51,489 nucleotides of DNA, taken from an uncultured Pelagibacteraceae bacterium. GTDB lineage: Bacteria > Pseudomonadota > Alphaproteobacteria > Pelagibacterales > Pelagibacteraceae. Made by a program: the position numbers and the translations under genes. Every line of letters begins with the position of its first letter. Position 1 is the first letter of the stretch. The stretch covers positions 1-51,489 of the forward strand of contig CACHYG010000004.1 in the NCBI GenBank assembly GCA_902584015.1, written 5' to 3'. This document shows, piece by piece, positions 10,688 to 19,777 of this stretch. The notes under the pieces were generated by a model. That model made no database searches and was not told where the DNA came from. It saw only the letters and a program-made list of their open reading frames with translations.

Positions 10688-11764
10688 ATGGATCCTATTA
10701 AAGAAGCACTTACTTTCGATGACGTTACATTAGCTCCTAAATACTCAGAGATTTTACCATCACAAGTTAATACTTCTACTTATTTAAGAAATGATTTTAA
10801 GATTGATATTCCTTTGTTGTCTTCAGCTATGGATACAGTAACAGAGTCCAAAATGGCAATCGCAATTGCCTTGGCAGGTGGCATTGGCGTTATACACAGA
10901 AATTTTACAATCGATAAACAGATTAAAGAAATAAGAAAAGTGAAATCAAAAAATTTGAAAGTTGGCGCAGCTGTTGGTGCTGGAGACTTAGAGTCAAAAA
11001 GAGCTTTAGCGATAATCAGAGAGAAAGTTGATTTAATAGTTGTAGATACTGCACATGGACATACTAAAAAAGTGAAGGAAATAATAAGAATAATAAAAAA
11101 AAACAAAAGTAAAAAAACACTTTTATGCGCAGGAAATATAGCAACAGCTGAGGCTGCTAATTTTTTAGCCAAACTTGGTGTTGATATAATTAAAGTTGGT
11201 ATCGGGCCCGGATCAATTTGCACAACAAGACTTGTTGCAGGAATAGGAGTTCCACAGTTGAGCGCAATAATTAATGTTAAAAAAGGTTTAAAAAACAAAA
11301 AAGTAAAGATAATTGCTGATGGGGGAATAAAATTTTCAGGAGATATTGCAAAAGCTCTAGCAGCTGGCGCAGATGCAGTAATGATTGGATCTCTATTCGC
11401 TGGGACAAATGAATCTCCAGGTAAAATATTAAATAAAAATGGTAAGATGTTTAAAGTTTTTAGAGGTATGGGCTCTATAGGAGCAATGAATAAAGGCTCA
11501 GCTGATAGATATTTTCAAACTAAACAAAAGGATAAATCTAAATACGTTCCAGAAGGGGTTGAGGGTTTTGTGAAATTTAAAGGTCCAGTTGATAAAATAA
11601 TTTTTAAGTTAATAGGTGGTCTTAAATCCTCTATGGGATATTTGGGATCTAAAAAAGTTTTAAATTTAAGAAATAAACCAAAATTTGTTAAAATTACAAA
11701 AGCTGGATTTTATGAAAGTATGGTACATAATATAGATGAGGTTAAAAAAGATGAAAAATATTAA
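10688..11764 (+). CDS. guaB: IMP dehydrogenase lacking CBS domains
   Basis: EALTFDDVTLAPKYSEILP; GIGPGSICTTRLVAGIGVPQ; ADGGIKFSGDIAKALAAGADAVMIGS; FRGMGSIGAMNKGSADRYFQ; only 358 aa. Confidence 0.93.
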   Translation: MDPIKEALTFDDVTLAPKYSEILPSQVNTSTYLRNDFKIDIPLLSSAMDTVTESKMAIAIALAGGIGVIHRNFTIDKQIKEIRKVKSKNLKVGAAVGAGDLESKRALAIIREKVDLIVVDTAHGHTKKVKEIIRIIKKNKSKKTLLCAGNIATAEAANFLAKLGVDIIKVGIGPGSICTTRLVAGIGVPQLSAIINVKKGLKNKKVKIIADGGIKFSGDIAKALAAGADAVMIGSLFAGTNESPGKILNKNGKMFKVFRGMGSIGAMNKGSADRYFQTKQKDKSKYVPEGVEGFVKFKGPVDKIIFKLIGGLKSSMGYLGSKKVLNLRNKPKFVKITKAGFYESMVHNIDEVKKDEKY

Positions 11765-12197
11765 TTATAAAAAATTTATTTTCATATTTTCGTTTATTAG
11801 TATTTTTTTTATTACTAATCATGCAATTTCAGAAAATTTTTTTAATGAGGCAAAACAAAAATTTGATCAAAAAAAATATGATGACTCTAAATTCTTGTTT
11901 CAAAGGAATATTGTTTACAACCCAAAGAATGCAGAATCATATTTATATTTAGCAAAAATTTATAAGAGTGAGGAAAATGAAGAAGAGGAATTAAAAAATT
12001 TAAATACTACTTTATTATTAGATCCAAAGAATGAAGAAGCAATGCACTTATTAATTAATTATGAACTCAAAAAATCAAATTATTCAAAGGTAAAAGAACT
12101 TAAAGAAAATTTTTCTATGATATGCCAAAAACTTTGTAAAGAAATTAATGCAATTGAAAAATCCTTATCAGACATAGAACCAAAAAATGGATCTTAA
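11751..12197 (+). CDS. Small secreted/anchored TPR-repeat protein between guaB and guaA (track start 11736; 11751 ATG preferred)
   Basis: N-terminal hydrophobic signal; TPR-like [52 protein letters not shown]; overlaps both neighbours. Confidence 0.65.
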   Translation: MKNINYKKFIFIFSFISIFFITNHAISENFFNEAKQKFDQKKYDDSKFLFQRNIVYNPKNAESYLYLAKIYKSEENEEEELKNLNTTLLLDPKNEEAMHLLINYELKKSNYSKVKELKENFSMICQKLCKEINAIEKSLSDIEPKNGS

Positions 12198-13749
12198 CAA
12201 TAATTTAAATAAAATTTTAATTATTGATTTTGGATCGCAATTTACACAACTAATAGCTAGGAGAATACGAGAATTTGGAATATATTCTGAAATAATCAGT
12301 CACAAAAAGATAAACGCTAACACTAATAAAACCTTTATAAGTGGTGTAATTTTGTCAGGTGGACCATTAAATGTATATCAATCAAAAAAAGTAAAATTTA
12401 GAAAAGAAATATTTAAATGGAATATACCAATTCTTGGAATTTGTTTCGGTCATCAAGTAATTTCTAAGGAATTAGGCGGCAGAGTTAAACAGGCTAAACA
12501 AAGAGAATTTGGTTTTGCTAAACTTATAAGTTTGAATGAAAGCAGACTCACTAAAAATTTTTTTAATAAAAAAGGATTTAATAGTGTATGGATGAGTCAT
12601 GCAGATGAAGTAACAAAATTAGCAAAAGGTTTCAAAGTTATTGCAAAAACAGAAACATCAAAGTTTTCAATTGTTGAAAATTCTTCAAAAAAATTTTATG
12701 GAATTCAATTTCATCCAGAAGTAACACATACGGAAAAAGGTAAGGTTATACTAAGAAATTTTGTTTTTGAAATCTGTATGTTAAAAAAAAATTGGTCACC
12801 AAGTAACCAAAAAAAATTACTAATAAAGGATGTAAAAAAAATCGTTGGAAATTCGAAAGTTATATGTGCTCTTTCTGGAGGGGTTGATAGCAGCGTAGTT
12901 GCCAAATTAATTCATAATGCTATAGGAAGAAAGCTTACTTGTATCTTTGTAAATACTGGTTTGTTGAGAAAAAATGAGGAAATTCAAGTTATTAAAACCT
13001 TTAGGAAAAAATTTAAAATTAATTTAATTTATGTAAATGCAAAAAATTTATTTCTAAGAAATTTAAAAAAAGTTGAAGATCCCGAAAAAAAAAGAAAAAT
13101 AATTGGTAATTTATTCATAAAAATTTTCGAAAAATATGCAAAAAAAATTAGGAATGTTAAATACTTGGCACAAGGAACATTATATCCAGATTTAATAGAA
13201 AGTAAGTCTGTAACTGGCAGTCAAACATCAAAAATAAAATCGCATCATAATGTTGGTGGATTACCCAAAAAAATGAAATTAAAACTGGTTGAACCTTTGA
13301 GACTTTTATTCAAAGACGAAGTTAGAAAACTAGGATTGGAACTAAAATTATCAAAAGAAATAGTGCTTAGGCATCCTTTTCCAGGTCCAGGTCTGGCCAT
13401 AAGAATGCCAGGAGAAATTACACAACAAAAAATAAAAATTTTAAAAGATGCGGATCACATATTCATTAAAGCTTTGAAAGATTATGATTTATATAACAAT
13501 ATATGGCAGGCATATGCAGCATTATTGCCTGTCAAAACTGTAGGTGTGATGGGAGATAATAGAACATATGAATATATGTGTTTGTTAAGAGCAATTACAT
13601 CAGAGGATGGCATGACCGCTGATACCTTTAATTTTAATAAAGAGTTTATGCAATTTGTTTCAAACAAAATAATTAATAATATAAAAGGTATCAATAGGGT
13701 GGTTTATGACATAACATCTAAACCTCCAAGCACGATAGAATTGGAATAA
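12187..13749 (+). CDS. guaA: GMP synthase (glutamine-hydrolysing)
   Basis: [53 protein letters not shown]-terminal [10 protein letters not shown]. Confidence 0.97.
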   Translation: MDLNNNLNKILIIDFGSQFTQLIARRIREFGIYSEIISHKKINANTNKTFISGVILSGGPLNVYQSKKVKFRKEIFKWNIPILGICFGHQVISKELGGRVKQAKQREFGFAKLISLNESRLTKNFFNKKGFNSVWMSHADEVTKLAKGFKVIAKTETSKFSIVENSSKKFYGIQFHPEVTHTEKGKVILRNFVFEICMLKKNWSPSNQKKLLIKDVKKIVGNSKVICALSGGVDSSVVAKLIHNAIGRKLTCIFVNTGLLRKNEEIQVIKTFRKKFKINLIYVNAKNLFLRNLKKVEDPEKKRKIIGNLFIKIFEKYAKKIRNVKYLAQGTLYPDLIESKSVTGSQTSKIKSHHNVGGLPKKMKLKLVEPLRLLFKDEVRKLGLELKLSKEIVLRHPFPGPGLAIRMPGEITQQKIKILKDADHIFIKALKDYDLYNNIWQAYAALLPVKTVGVMGDNRTYEYMCLLRAITSEDGMTADTFNFNKEFMQFVSNKIINNIKGINRVVYDITSKPPSTIELE

Positions 13750-14525
13750 TGAAGAATAAAATAAAAAAAATAATTAACAAAAAAAAAAAATCTAAAATTG
13801 TTTGTCTTACTGCTTATTCAAAAAATATTGCAGAAATAGTAGACAAACATGCCGATATAGTTTTGGTGGGTGATTCTCTTGGCTCTGTTCTTTATAATTA
13901 CAACACTACAAGAAAAGTAACCTTAGAAATGATGCTAGAGCACACAAAGAGCGTAAGGATGGGCGTTAAGAAAAGTCTTCTTGTAATTGACTTACCATAC
14001 AATACATACAGAAATAAATCTGAGGCTCTTAAAAATTCTAAAATAGCAATAAAAGAAACTAGATGTGATGCAGTAAAAGTAGAGGGAGGTGTCAGAGTAC
14101 AACATATAGTAAGACACCTTGTTCAAAATAAGATACCAGTTATGGGTCATATTGGTTTAACACCACAAACTATTAAAGGTAAATTTAAATCAGTAGGTAA
14201 AACTGAAAAAGAGAAAAAAAAATTAATTAAAGACGCTAAAGCATTAGAAACTAGTGGTGCATTTGCAATTGTTTTAGAGTGTACTTACAGTGATATCTCA
14301 AAAAAAATATCAAATCTTATAAAAATACCAACAATTGGAATTGGTGCATCAGTTTATTGTGATGGTCAAGTTTTAGTAACAGATGATATTTTAGGTTTAA
14401 CCGATGTGAAAATAAAGTTTGTAAAAAAATATATGAATATTAAAAAAGTTATTAACTCTGCAATATTAAAGTTTAAACAAGAAGTGAAATCTAAAAAGTA
14501 TCCAACAAAAAAATATTCTTATTAA
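13749..14525 (+). CDS. panB: 3-methyl-2-oxobutanoate hydroxymethyltransferase
   Basis: KIVCLTAYSKNIAEIVDKHADIVLVGDSLGSVLY; AVKVEGG; PVMGHIGLTPQ; IGIGASVYCDGQVLVTDDILGL. Confidence 0.93.
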   Translation: MKNKIKKIINKKKKSKIVCLTAYSKNIAEIVDKHADIVLVGDSLGSVLYNYNTTRKVTLEMMLEHTKSVRMGVKKSLLVIDLPYNTYRNKSEALKNSKIAIKETRCDAVKVEGGVRVQHIVRHLVQNKIPVMGHIGLTPQTIKGKFKSVGKTEKEKKKLIKDAKALETSGAFAIVLECTYSDISKKISNLIKIPTIGIGASVYCDGQVLVTDDILGLTDVKIKFVKKYMNIKKVINSAILKFKQEVKSKKYPTKKYSY

Positions 14526-15133
14526 AAATACTTTTTAAAGTTTTCGTTTATTGAAAGGATTTCAAGATCTACCAATCCACCAATAACTAATTGAAGAGCA
14601 ACCAATAAAATAAAACCTAAGCCAACATAAGCTATCCATAGATGTTTCTGTATATAATTTGCTAAAACTGTAGCTAATGCACCAGTTAAAACTACAGATA
14701 AAACTAAGCCAAATATCATAAATCCAAAATGTCCTTTCGATGCACCAACAACACCAATAACATTATCAAAACTAATTGTAATATCGGCAAATAAAACTTT
14801 ATAGACACTTTGAATATATGAAGGTTCCTTTGATTTTTTTGTTGGCGATTTTACTTTCTTTATTTCAAATAAATCTTTTTTAAGATCATATACAATCCAT
14901 ATTAATAATAAACCTCCAAGGATTTTGATGAAATAAAACTTAAATAAATATGTAGCAAATAGTGCAAAAACTACTTTAAATATTAATGCACCGGCAACAC
15001 CCCAAAGAATTATTTGTCTTCTATTTTTAGGGACAAAATTAGCTGCGATTAATCCTATTATAATCGCATTATCGGCAGCTAAAATTATATCAATAAATAT
15101 AATCTGTGTTAGTATTACAAGTTCTTCAATCAA
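14522..15133 (-). CDS. TerC/YjbE-family integral membrane protein
   Basis: IDIILAADNAIIIGLIAANF...LFADITISFDNVIGVVGAS, the duplicated DN motifs typical of TerC. Confidence 0.85.
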   Translation of the reverse strand: MIEELVILTQIIFIDIILAADNAIIIGLIAANFVPKNRRQIILWGVAGALIFKVVFALFATYLFKFYFIKILGGLLLIWIVYDLKKDLFEIKKVKSPTKKSKEPSYIQSVYKVLFADITISFDNVIGVVGASKGHFGFMIFGLVLSVVLTGALATVLANYIQKHLWIAYVGLGFILLVALQLVIGGLVDLEILSINENFKKYF

Positions 15134-15180
15134 GATAGTTTATTTTATAAAATAAAAAAAAATTTTTCAATCTTTTGTGG

Positions 15181-15720
15181 TTAATATTTTGAAACTACTT
15201 TACCCTCTATTAAATCACTCAGTTGGCCATATTCTTTACAATTGCAACTTCTTAAAATTTCTAATTGCTCAATGGCCTTATCTTTTCGATTGGTATTTAA
15301 ATATAGTTCACCGAGGTATTGGTTAATCCTCTTATGATTTGGTTTTAAACTTAGTCCGGATAGGTAATATTTTTCAGCTTCAACAAAATTACCTAATTTT
15401 CTACTGCTAAAACCAAGATAGTTTAAAGTATCTGGATTATTAGGTTTTTCCTTGTTAGATTGCAAAAATAATTTAAAAGCTTTTTCGTATTTACTCTTAG
15501 CTTTTGCTAGACTTTTTTCAGCTTTTTTTGTGTTACCTTTTTTTAAAAATTTATCAGCTTTTTTTTCTAAATATTTAGCAGATAAAACTAATTTGTGGCC
15601 TTTTTCGTATTTTGAAGCATTACCTTCATTTCCGCCATCAGGTTCTGCTCCACCAGCAGCAGAGTACGCACTGGTTGATAGCATAAAAAAGATTATTATT
15701 GTGTTTAAAATTTTATACAT
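15181..15720 (-). CDS. Secreted TPR protein with C-terminal CxC motif (track start 15795; MYKILNTIIIFFML at 15720 preferred)
   Basis: Signal-like N-terminus; TPR NPDTLNYLGFSSRKLGNFVEAEKYYLSGLSLKPNHKRI; SCNCKEYGQL. Confidence 0.65.
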   Translation of the reverse strand: MYKILNTIIIFFMLSTSAYSAAGGAEPDGGNEGNASKYEKGHKLVLSAKYLEKKADKFLKKGNTKKAEKSLAKAKSKYEKAFKLFLQSNKEKPNNPDTLNYLGFSSRKLGNFVEAEKYYLSGLSLKPNHKRINQYLGELYLNTNRKDKAIEQLEILRSCNCKEYGQLSDLIEGKVVSKY

Positions 15721-15791
15721 TTTAGCAATATAGGAATTAACGATTTTTAAACAACCACCTTTTTTATAAAGAGACAATTTAGCACCATATT

Positions 15792-16286
15792 TCATTTATT
15801 CGTTAATATTTTGAGATTTTCATATTCTTCACATCCACAATCTTTAAGAGAGGCTAGAATTTCTTTAGTATCGTTAATTCTATTTTGATCTAAGTAAAAA
15901 ATACCAAGATTAAATTTAATACTTTTGTGTTGGTCGTCTAGTTCTAAACCTAAAAGATAATAAATTTCTGCATTTTCATTTAACCCTAGTTTTGCATTAC
16001 ATAAACCTAAATAATTAAATATGTCAGGATTAGCAGGGTTCTCTGCATTTGCTTTTAAAAAATATTCTAAAGCCTTTTCATATTTAATTTTGGCTTTTTT
16101 AATTTTACCTTTTTTTTCTGTTTTGATTGCTCTCTCTAATTCCTTAAAGCCAAGTTTATAAGGTCCTGCAGGAGGAGGACCTTCTCTTCCCATATGTTCT
16201 CCATAACCTTCATAGGAAGCGAAACTATTAATTGATATAGATATTGTAAAAATTATAAAAGTAATAAATAGTAAATTTTTTTTCAT
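15792..16286 (-). CDS. Secreted TPR protein with C-terminal CxC motif; tandem paralogue of the neighbour
   Basis: Signal peptide; NPDIFNYLGLCNAKLGLNENAEIYYLLGLELDDQHKSI; DCGCEEYENL. Confidence 0.7.
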   Translation of the reverse strand: MKKNLLFITFIIFTISISINSFASYEGYGEHMGREGPPPAGPYKLGFKELERAIKTEKKGKIKKAKIKYEKALEYFLKANAENPANPDIFNYLGLCNAKLGLNENAEIYYLLGLELDDQHKSIKFNLGIFYLDQNRINDTKEILASLKDCGCEEYENLKILTNK

Positions 16287-17059
16287 TAAGCAAATTTTTT
16301 CATTTTATCAAGTGCAATTAATTTTAAATTATTTTCTAATAGATTTTTTTTAATAGCGGTCGCTGTATTCAAAGAACTTTCATTATCACCGTGAATGCAA
16401 ACAGAGTCAATTTCACACGGAATTTGTTTACCTGAATAACAATTTAATGCTTGGTTTTTGACCATAGATAAAACATGTTTTTTTGCAATGATTGGATCTG
16501 TAATTAATGCGTTTGGTTTAGATCTAGAAACTAAATTTCCATCATCTTCATAATTTCTATCTGCAAAAATTTCGCATGCGATTTTCATATTTAGTTTTTT
16601 TGCAGCTATTTCCATTTTTGAGCCCGTTGGCACAAGGTAAATTAATTCTTTATTCATTTTATAAATTATATTCGCAATGTTTGTTGCTAAATCAATATCT
16701 TCGCAAGCCATATTATTTAATGCACCATGTGGTTTCATATGAGTAACATTTTCATTGTGTATTTCAGCGATACTTTGAAGAATTTCATATTGGTCTTTGA
16801 TCAATTTTTCAATTTTATTATTAGATAGATTATGTCTTTTTCTACCAAAATTTTCAGGATCGTTAAAAGAAGGGTGTGCACCAATACTTACTCCATTTTT
16901 TTTTGAAATGAGAATAGTACTATTCATTGTTTCTTCGTCACCTGCGTGATAACCACAAGCAATATTTGCAGAATTTACAATCTGTAATAATCTTGGATCA
17001 TTTATATTTGAGTGATATTTAGATTTTTCTCCCAAATCACAATTAATATTAATTTCCAT
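16286..17059 (-). CDS. pxpA: 5-oxoprolinase subunit A, LamB/YcsF family (track start 17089; MEININCDLGE at 17059 preferred)
   Basis: ININCDLGEKSKYHSN; SANIACGYHAGDEETM; GAHPSFNDPENFGRK; HMKPHGALNN. Confidence 0.9.
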   Translation of the reverse strand: MEININCDLGEKSKYHSNINDPRLLQIVNSANIACGYHAGDEETMNSTILISKKNGVSIGAHPSFNDPENFGRKRHNLSNNKIEKLIKDQYEILQSIAEIHNENVTHMKPHGALNNMACEDIDLATNIANIIYKMNKELIYLVPTGSKMEIAAKKLNMKIACEIFADRNYEDDGNLVSRSKPNALITDPIIAKKHVLSMVKNQALNCYSGKQIPCEIDSVCIHGDNESSLNTATAIKKNLLENNLKLIALDKMKKFA

Positions 17060-17087
17060 ACCATTCATAGTTAAAGTATAACATGTC

Positions 17088-17771
17088 ATGATTAAAAATA
17101 TATCAAATCTTGGTGACGCATCACTCTATTGCAATTTTGGGGACAAAATAAATCAGAGGATAAATACTAATGTAATTAAATATTTTAAAAATATACAAAA
17201 AAAAAAAATTAAAGGAATTAAAAATCTAACCCCATCATATAATAAACTTATAATATCTTTTGATCTTGATTTAACTAATTTTGAAGATTTAAAAAAAAAA
17301 ATTGAAGACATTAATATTTCAGATGAGAACGAAATAAAAAATCAAAAAACTATAAAAATACCAATTTGTTGTGATGATGAGCATGCTTTAGATATAGACA
17401 GGTTATCTTTAAAATTAAAATTATCAAAAAAAGACATTTTTAAAAAATATTTAGATAAAGAGTATTTTTGCTATATGACTGGTTTTGTTGCTGGCATGCC
17501 TTTTCTTGGTGATATTGATAATAAATTAAGATTAGAAAGACTTGAAACGCCAAGAGTTAAAGTACCGAAGGGATCGGTTGGTATCACAGAACAATTTGCA
17601 AATATTTATACTTTTGAAAGTCCTGGTGGCTGGAACATTCTTGGAAATACACCTCTAAGAATATTTGATCAAAAAAATGAGACAGAACCAACATTAATAA
17701 ACCCCGGGGATAAAGTATTATTTTACCAGATCAGTAAAAAAGAATATCTAAAATTTAATGACAAAAAATAA
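17088..17771 (+). CDS. pxpB: 5-oxoprolinase subunit B, KipI-like
   Basis: IPICCDDEHALDI; MTGFVAGMPFLGDIDNKLRLERLETPRVKVPKGSVGITEQFANIYTFESPGGWNILGNTPLRIFD. Confidence 0.92.
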   Translation: MIKNISNLGDASLYCNFGDKINQRINTNVIKYFKNIQKKKIKGIKNLTPSYNKLIISFDLDLTNFEDLKKKIEDINISDENEIKNQKTIKIPICCDDEHALDIDRLSLKLKLSKKDIFKKYLDKEYFCYMTGFVAGMPFLGDIDNKLRLERLETPRVKVPKGSVGITEQFANIYTFESPGGWNILGNTPLRIFDQKNETEPTLINPGDKVLFYQISKKEYLKFNDKK

Positions 17772-18702
17772 AATTATAGTTTTAAGAGAGGGAATAAATT
17801 CAACATTCCAAGACCTAGGAAGAGATAATTTTTATCATATAGGCCTTCCTTTCAGTGGCGCTATGGATAAAAGAAATTATTTGATAGTTAATAAATTAGT
17901 TGGAAATCAACACAACGAAGCTGTAATTGAATTTGCTTATCAAGGTCCTCTATTAAAAATAGAAGAAGGCAATATAAACTTTGCAATATCAGGTGATGTC
18001 AAATTCAATATTAAAAAAGATGATAAATTATTTAATGGGCAATGCTACAAAACCTATTTTTTATCCGAAAATGATGAAATAGATATTATATCAACAAACA
18101 AGTCTGTATATGGTTATTTTGCTGTGAGTGGTGGGTTTGAATTAAATAAAAATTTTGGCAGTTTCTCAACTACAGTTAGAGCAAACGTTGGATCAAACAA
18201 CGGAAACAAACTTTCAAAAAATGAAAAATTTCTAATAAAGCATATTAAAAATAAAAATATTAGTAAAAATATTGAATATATAAATTCAAAGGTTGAATAT
18301 ATTAGAATACTTAAGGGAACAAATTTTGATTATTTTTCTGATGAATCAATAAATGATTTAACAAGTAAAAAATTTTTAGTTTCAAAGCTTTCTGATCGAA
18401 TGGGAATGAGACTTCAAGGATCTAAAATTAAAAATATGAAAGAAACGAATATTAGATCAGAAGGTTTAATAAAAGGAGTAATTCAAGTTCCAGCAGATGG
18501 AGATCCAATTATTATGTTATCCGACCATGGAACTATTGGTGGATATCCAAAAATTGCTGTAGTTATTAGTGCTGATTATGATAAATTAATTCAAACCCCA
18601 CCTGGAAATACGGTAAAATTTAAATTAATTGAACTCAAGGAAGCAGAAAATCTTTATAAACTATACCAAATGGAAACAGAAAACCTTTTAAACCAAATAT
18701 GA
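17758..18702 (+). CDS. pxpC: 5-oxoprolinase subunit C, KipA-like biotin-dependent carboxyltransferase domain
   Basis: STFQDLGRDNFYHIGLPFSGAMDKRNYLIVNKLVGN; SDRMGMRLQG; EGLIKGVIQVPADGDPIIMLSDHGTIGGYPKIAVV. Confidence 0.92.
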   Translation: MTKNKIIVLREGINSTFQDLGRDNFYHIGLPFSGAMDKRNYLIVNKLVGNQHNEAVIEFAYQGPLLKIEEGNINFAISGDVKFNIKKDDKLFNGQCYKTYFLSENDEIDIISTNKSVYGYFAVSGGFELNKNFGSFSTTVRANVGSNNGNKLSKNEKFLIKHIKNKNISKNIEYINSKVEYIRILKGTNFDYFSDESINDLTSKKFLVSKLSDRMGMRLQGSKIKNMKETNIRSEGLIKGVIQVPADGDPIIMLSDHGTIGGYPKIAVVISADYDKLIQTPPGNTVKFKLIELKEAENLYKLYQMETENLLNQI

Positions 18703-19580
18703 TAAATCTTTTAAATAAATTACCTGGACCTTTACTTATTTTTTTAGGAGCTTTAAGTCTTAGTTTTGGTGGACTTATCGTTAAATCTTTTGAAGGGGCA
18801 AATTTATGGCAAATTTTATTTTGGCGATCCATATTTTTTATTATGGTAGTTAGTATATTTTTAATATTAACTTATAAAAAAAATCTCTTTAATGCTTTTT
18901 TAAACTCTGGAATTCCTGGATTAGTTGGTGGTTTAATTCTATCTACTGGCTTTTGTGGTTACGTTTTTGCTATGTACAACACAACTGTTGCAAACACAAA
19001 CTTCATTATTCAAACTCAAACAATTTTTTTAGCAATATTCGGGTACTTTTTCTTAAAGGAAAAAATTTCAAAACTCACTTTAATTTCTATAATTCTTGCA
19101 ATTTCTGGGATAATATTAATGGTTGGCTCTTCATTATCTCCAGGTCAAACAATAGGGAATATTGCAGCTTTCGTAATGCCTTTATCATTCGCAATTTTGA
19201 TTTTAATAATAAGAAAGTATCCAAACGTAGATATGGTTCCAATACAATTGATTGCAGGAATAATTGCAATGATAATTGGATATTTAGTTGCTGGAAAAAT
19301 ACTTGTCTCTGTATATGATATTTATCTTGGGTTTTTAGCTGGTTTCTTTCAATTGGGCTTCGGATTTATATTGATTACAATTGGAGCAAGACGAACACCG
19401 TCAGCATTAGTAGGAATCATTATGTTAACTGAAGCTATTTTGGGACCTTTTTGGGCATGGCTCTTTATAAATGAGCAACCACCTTTAACGGTTCTAATTG
19501 GTGGAGGTGTTGTAATTATTGCTGTTCTGCTTCAATTTTTACCACTTTTAAAAAAAAATAAGGCTTCATTACAATCTTAA
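18699..19580 (+). CDS. DMT/EamA-family transporter
   Basis: About 10 TM segments; EamA-type GALSLSFGGLIVKS and EKISKLTLISIILAISGIILM; overlaps the pxpC stop by 4 nt. Confidence 0.85.
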   Translation: MINLLNKLPGPLLIFLGALSLSFGGLIVKSFEGANLWQILFWRSIFFIMVVSIFLILTYKKNLFNAFLNSGIPGLVGGLILSTGFCGYVFAMYNTTVANTNFIIQTQTIFLAIFGYFFLKEKISKLTLISIILAISGIILMVGSSLSPGQTIGNIAAFVMPLSFAILILIIRKYPNVDMVPIQLIAGIIAMIIGYLVAGKILVSVYDIYLGFLAGFFQLGFGFILITIGARRTPSALVGIIMLTEAILGPFWAWLFINEQPPLTVLIGGGVVIIAVLLQFLPLLKKNKASLQS

Positions 19581-19610
19581 AAGTCTACCATTTTATTAAA
19601 TTTATGTTAT

Positions 19611-19775
19611 AAGAAACTCACGGGAGAGACCACAATAATGTGGCGCCGAAGGAGCAACCACCCCGGAAACTCTCAGGCAAATGGACCGTAAATATTAACT
19701 CTGGAAAGAGAAAAATTCTCGCCGAAGGAGCAAATCTCTCAGGCACATAGACAGAGGGGGCAAAGAGTTAATATT
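19611..19775 (+). ncRNA. Tandem glycine riboswitch upstream of gcvT
   Basis: Two glycine-aptamer signatures: gggagagacc...gccgaaggagcaa...ctctcaggcaaatggacc (about 19622-19686) and ctctggaaagag...gccgaaggagcaa...ctctcaggcacatagacagag (about 19700-19757), with a short linker. Confidence 0.95.
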
Positions 19776-19777
19776 AT

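Noticed and set aside
10780-11298. 172-aa antisense ORF over guaB
   Set aside because: Lies entirely opposite a strongly supported gene; composition is the mirror of the sense codons; no recognisable motif.
15139-15156. 18-nt perfect palindrome TTTATTTTATAAAATAAA near terC
   Set aside because: Pure A/T palindromes are expected by chance at this composition; could be part of a terminator or promoter, but nothing specific supports it.
18953-19318. 121-aa ORF overlapping the DMT gene in another frame
   Set aside because: Asn/Cys/Phe-rich out-of-frame translation; the EamA frame is clearly the coding one.
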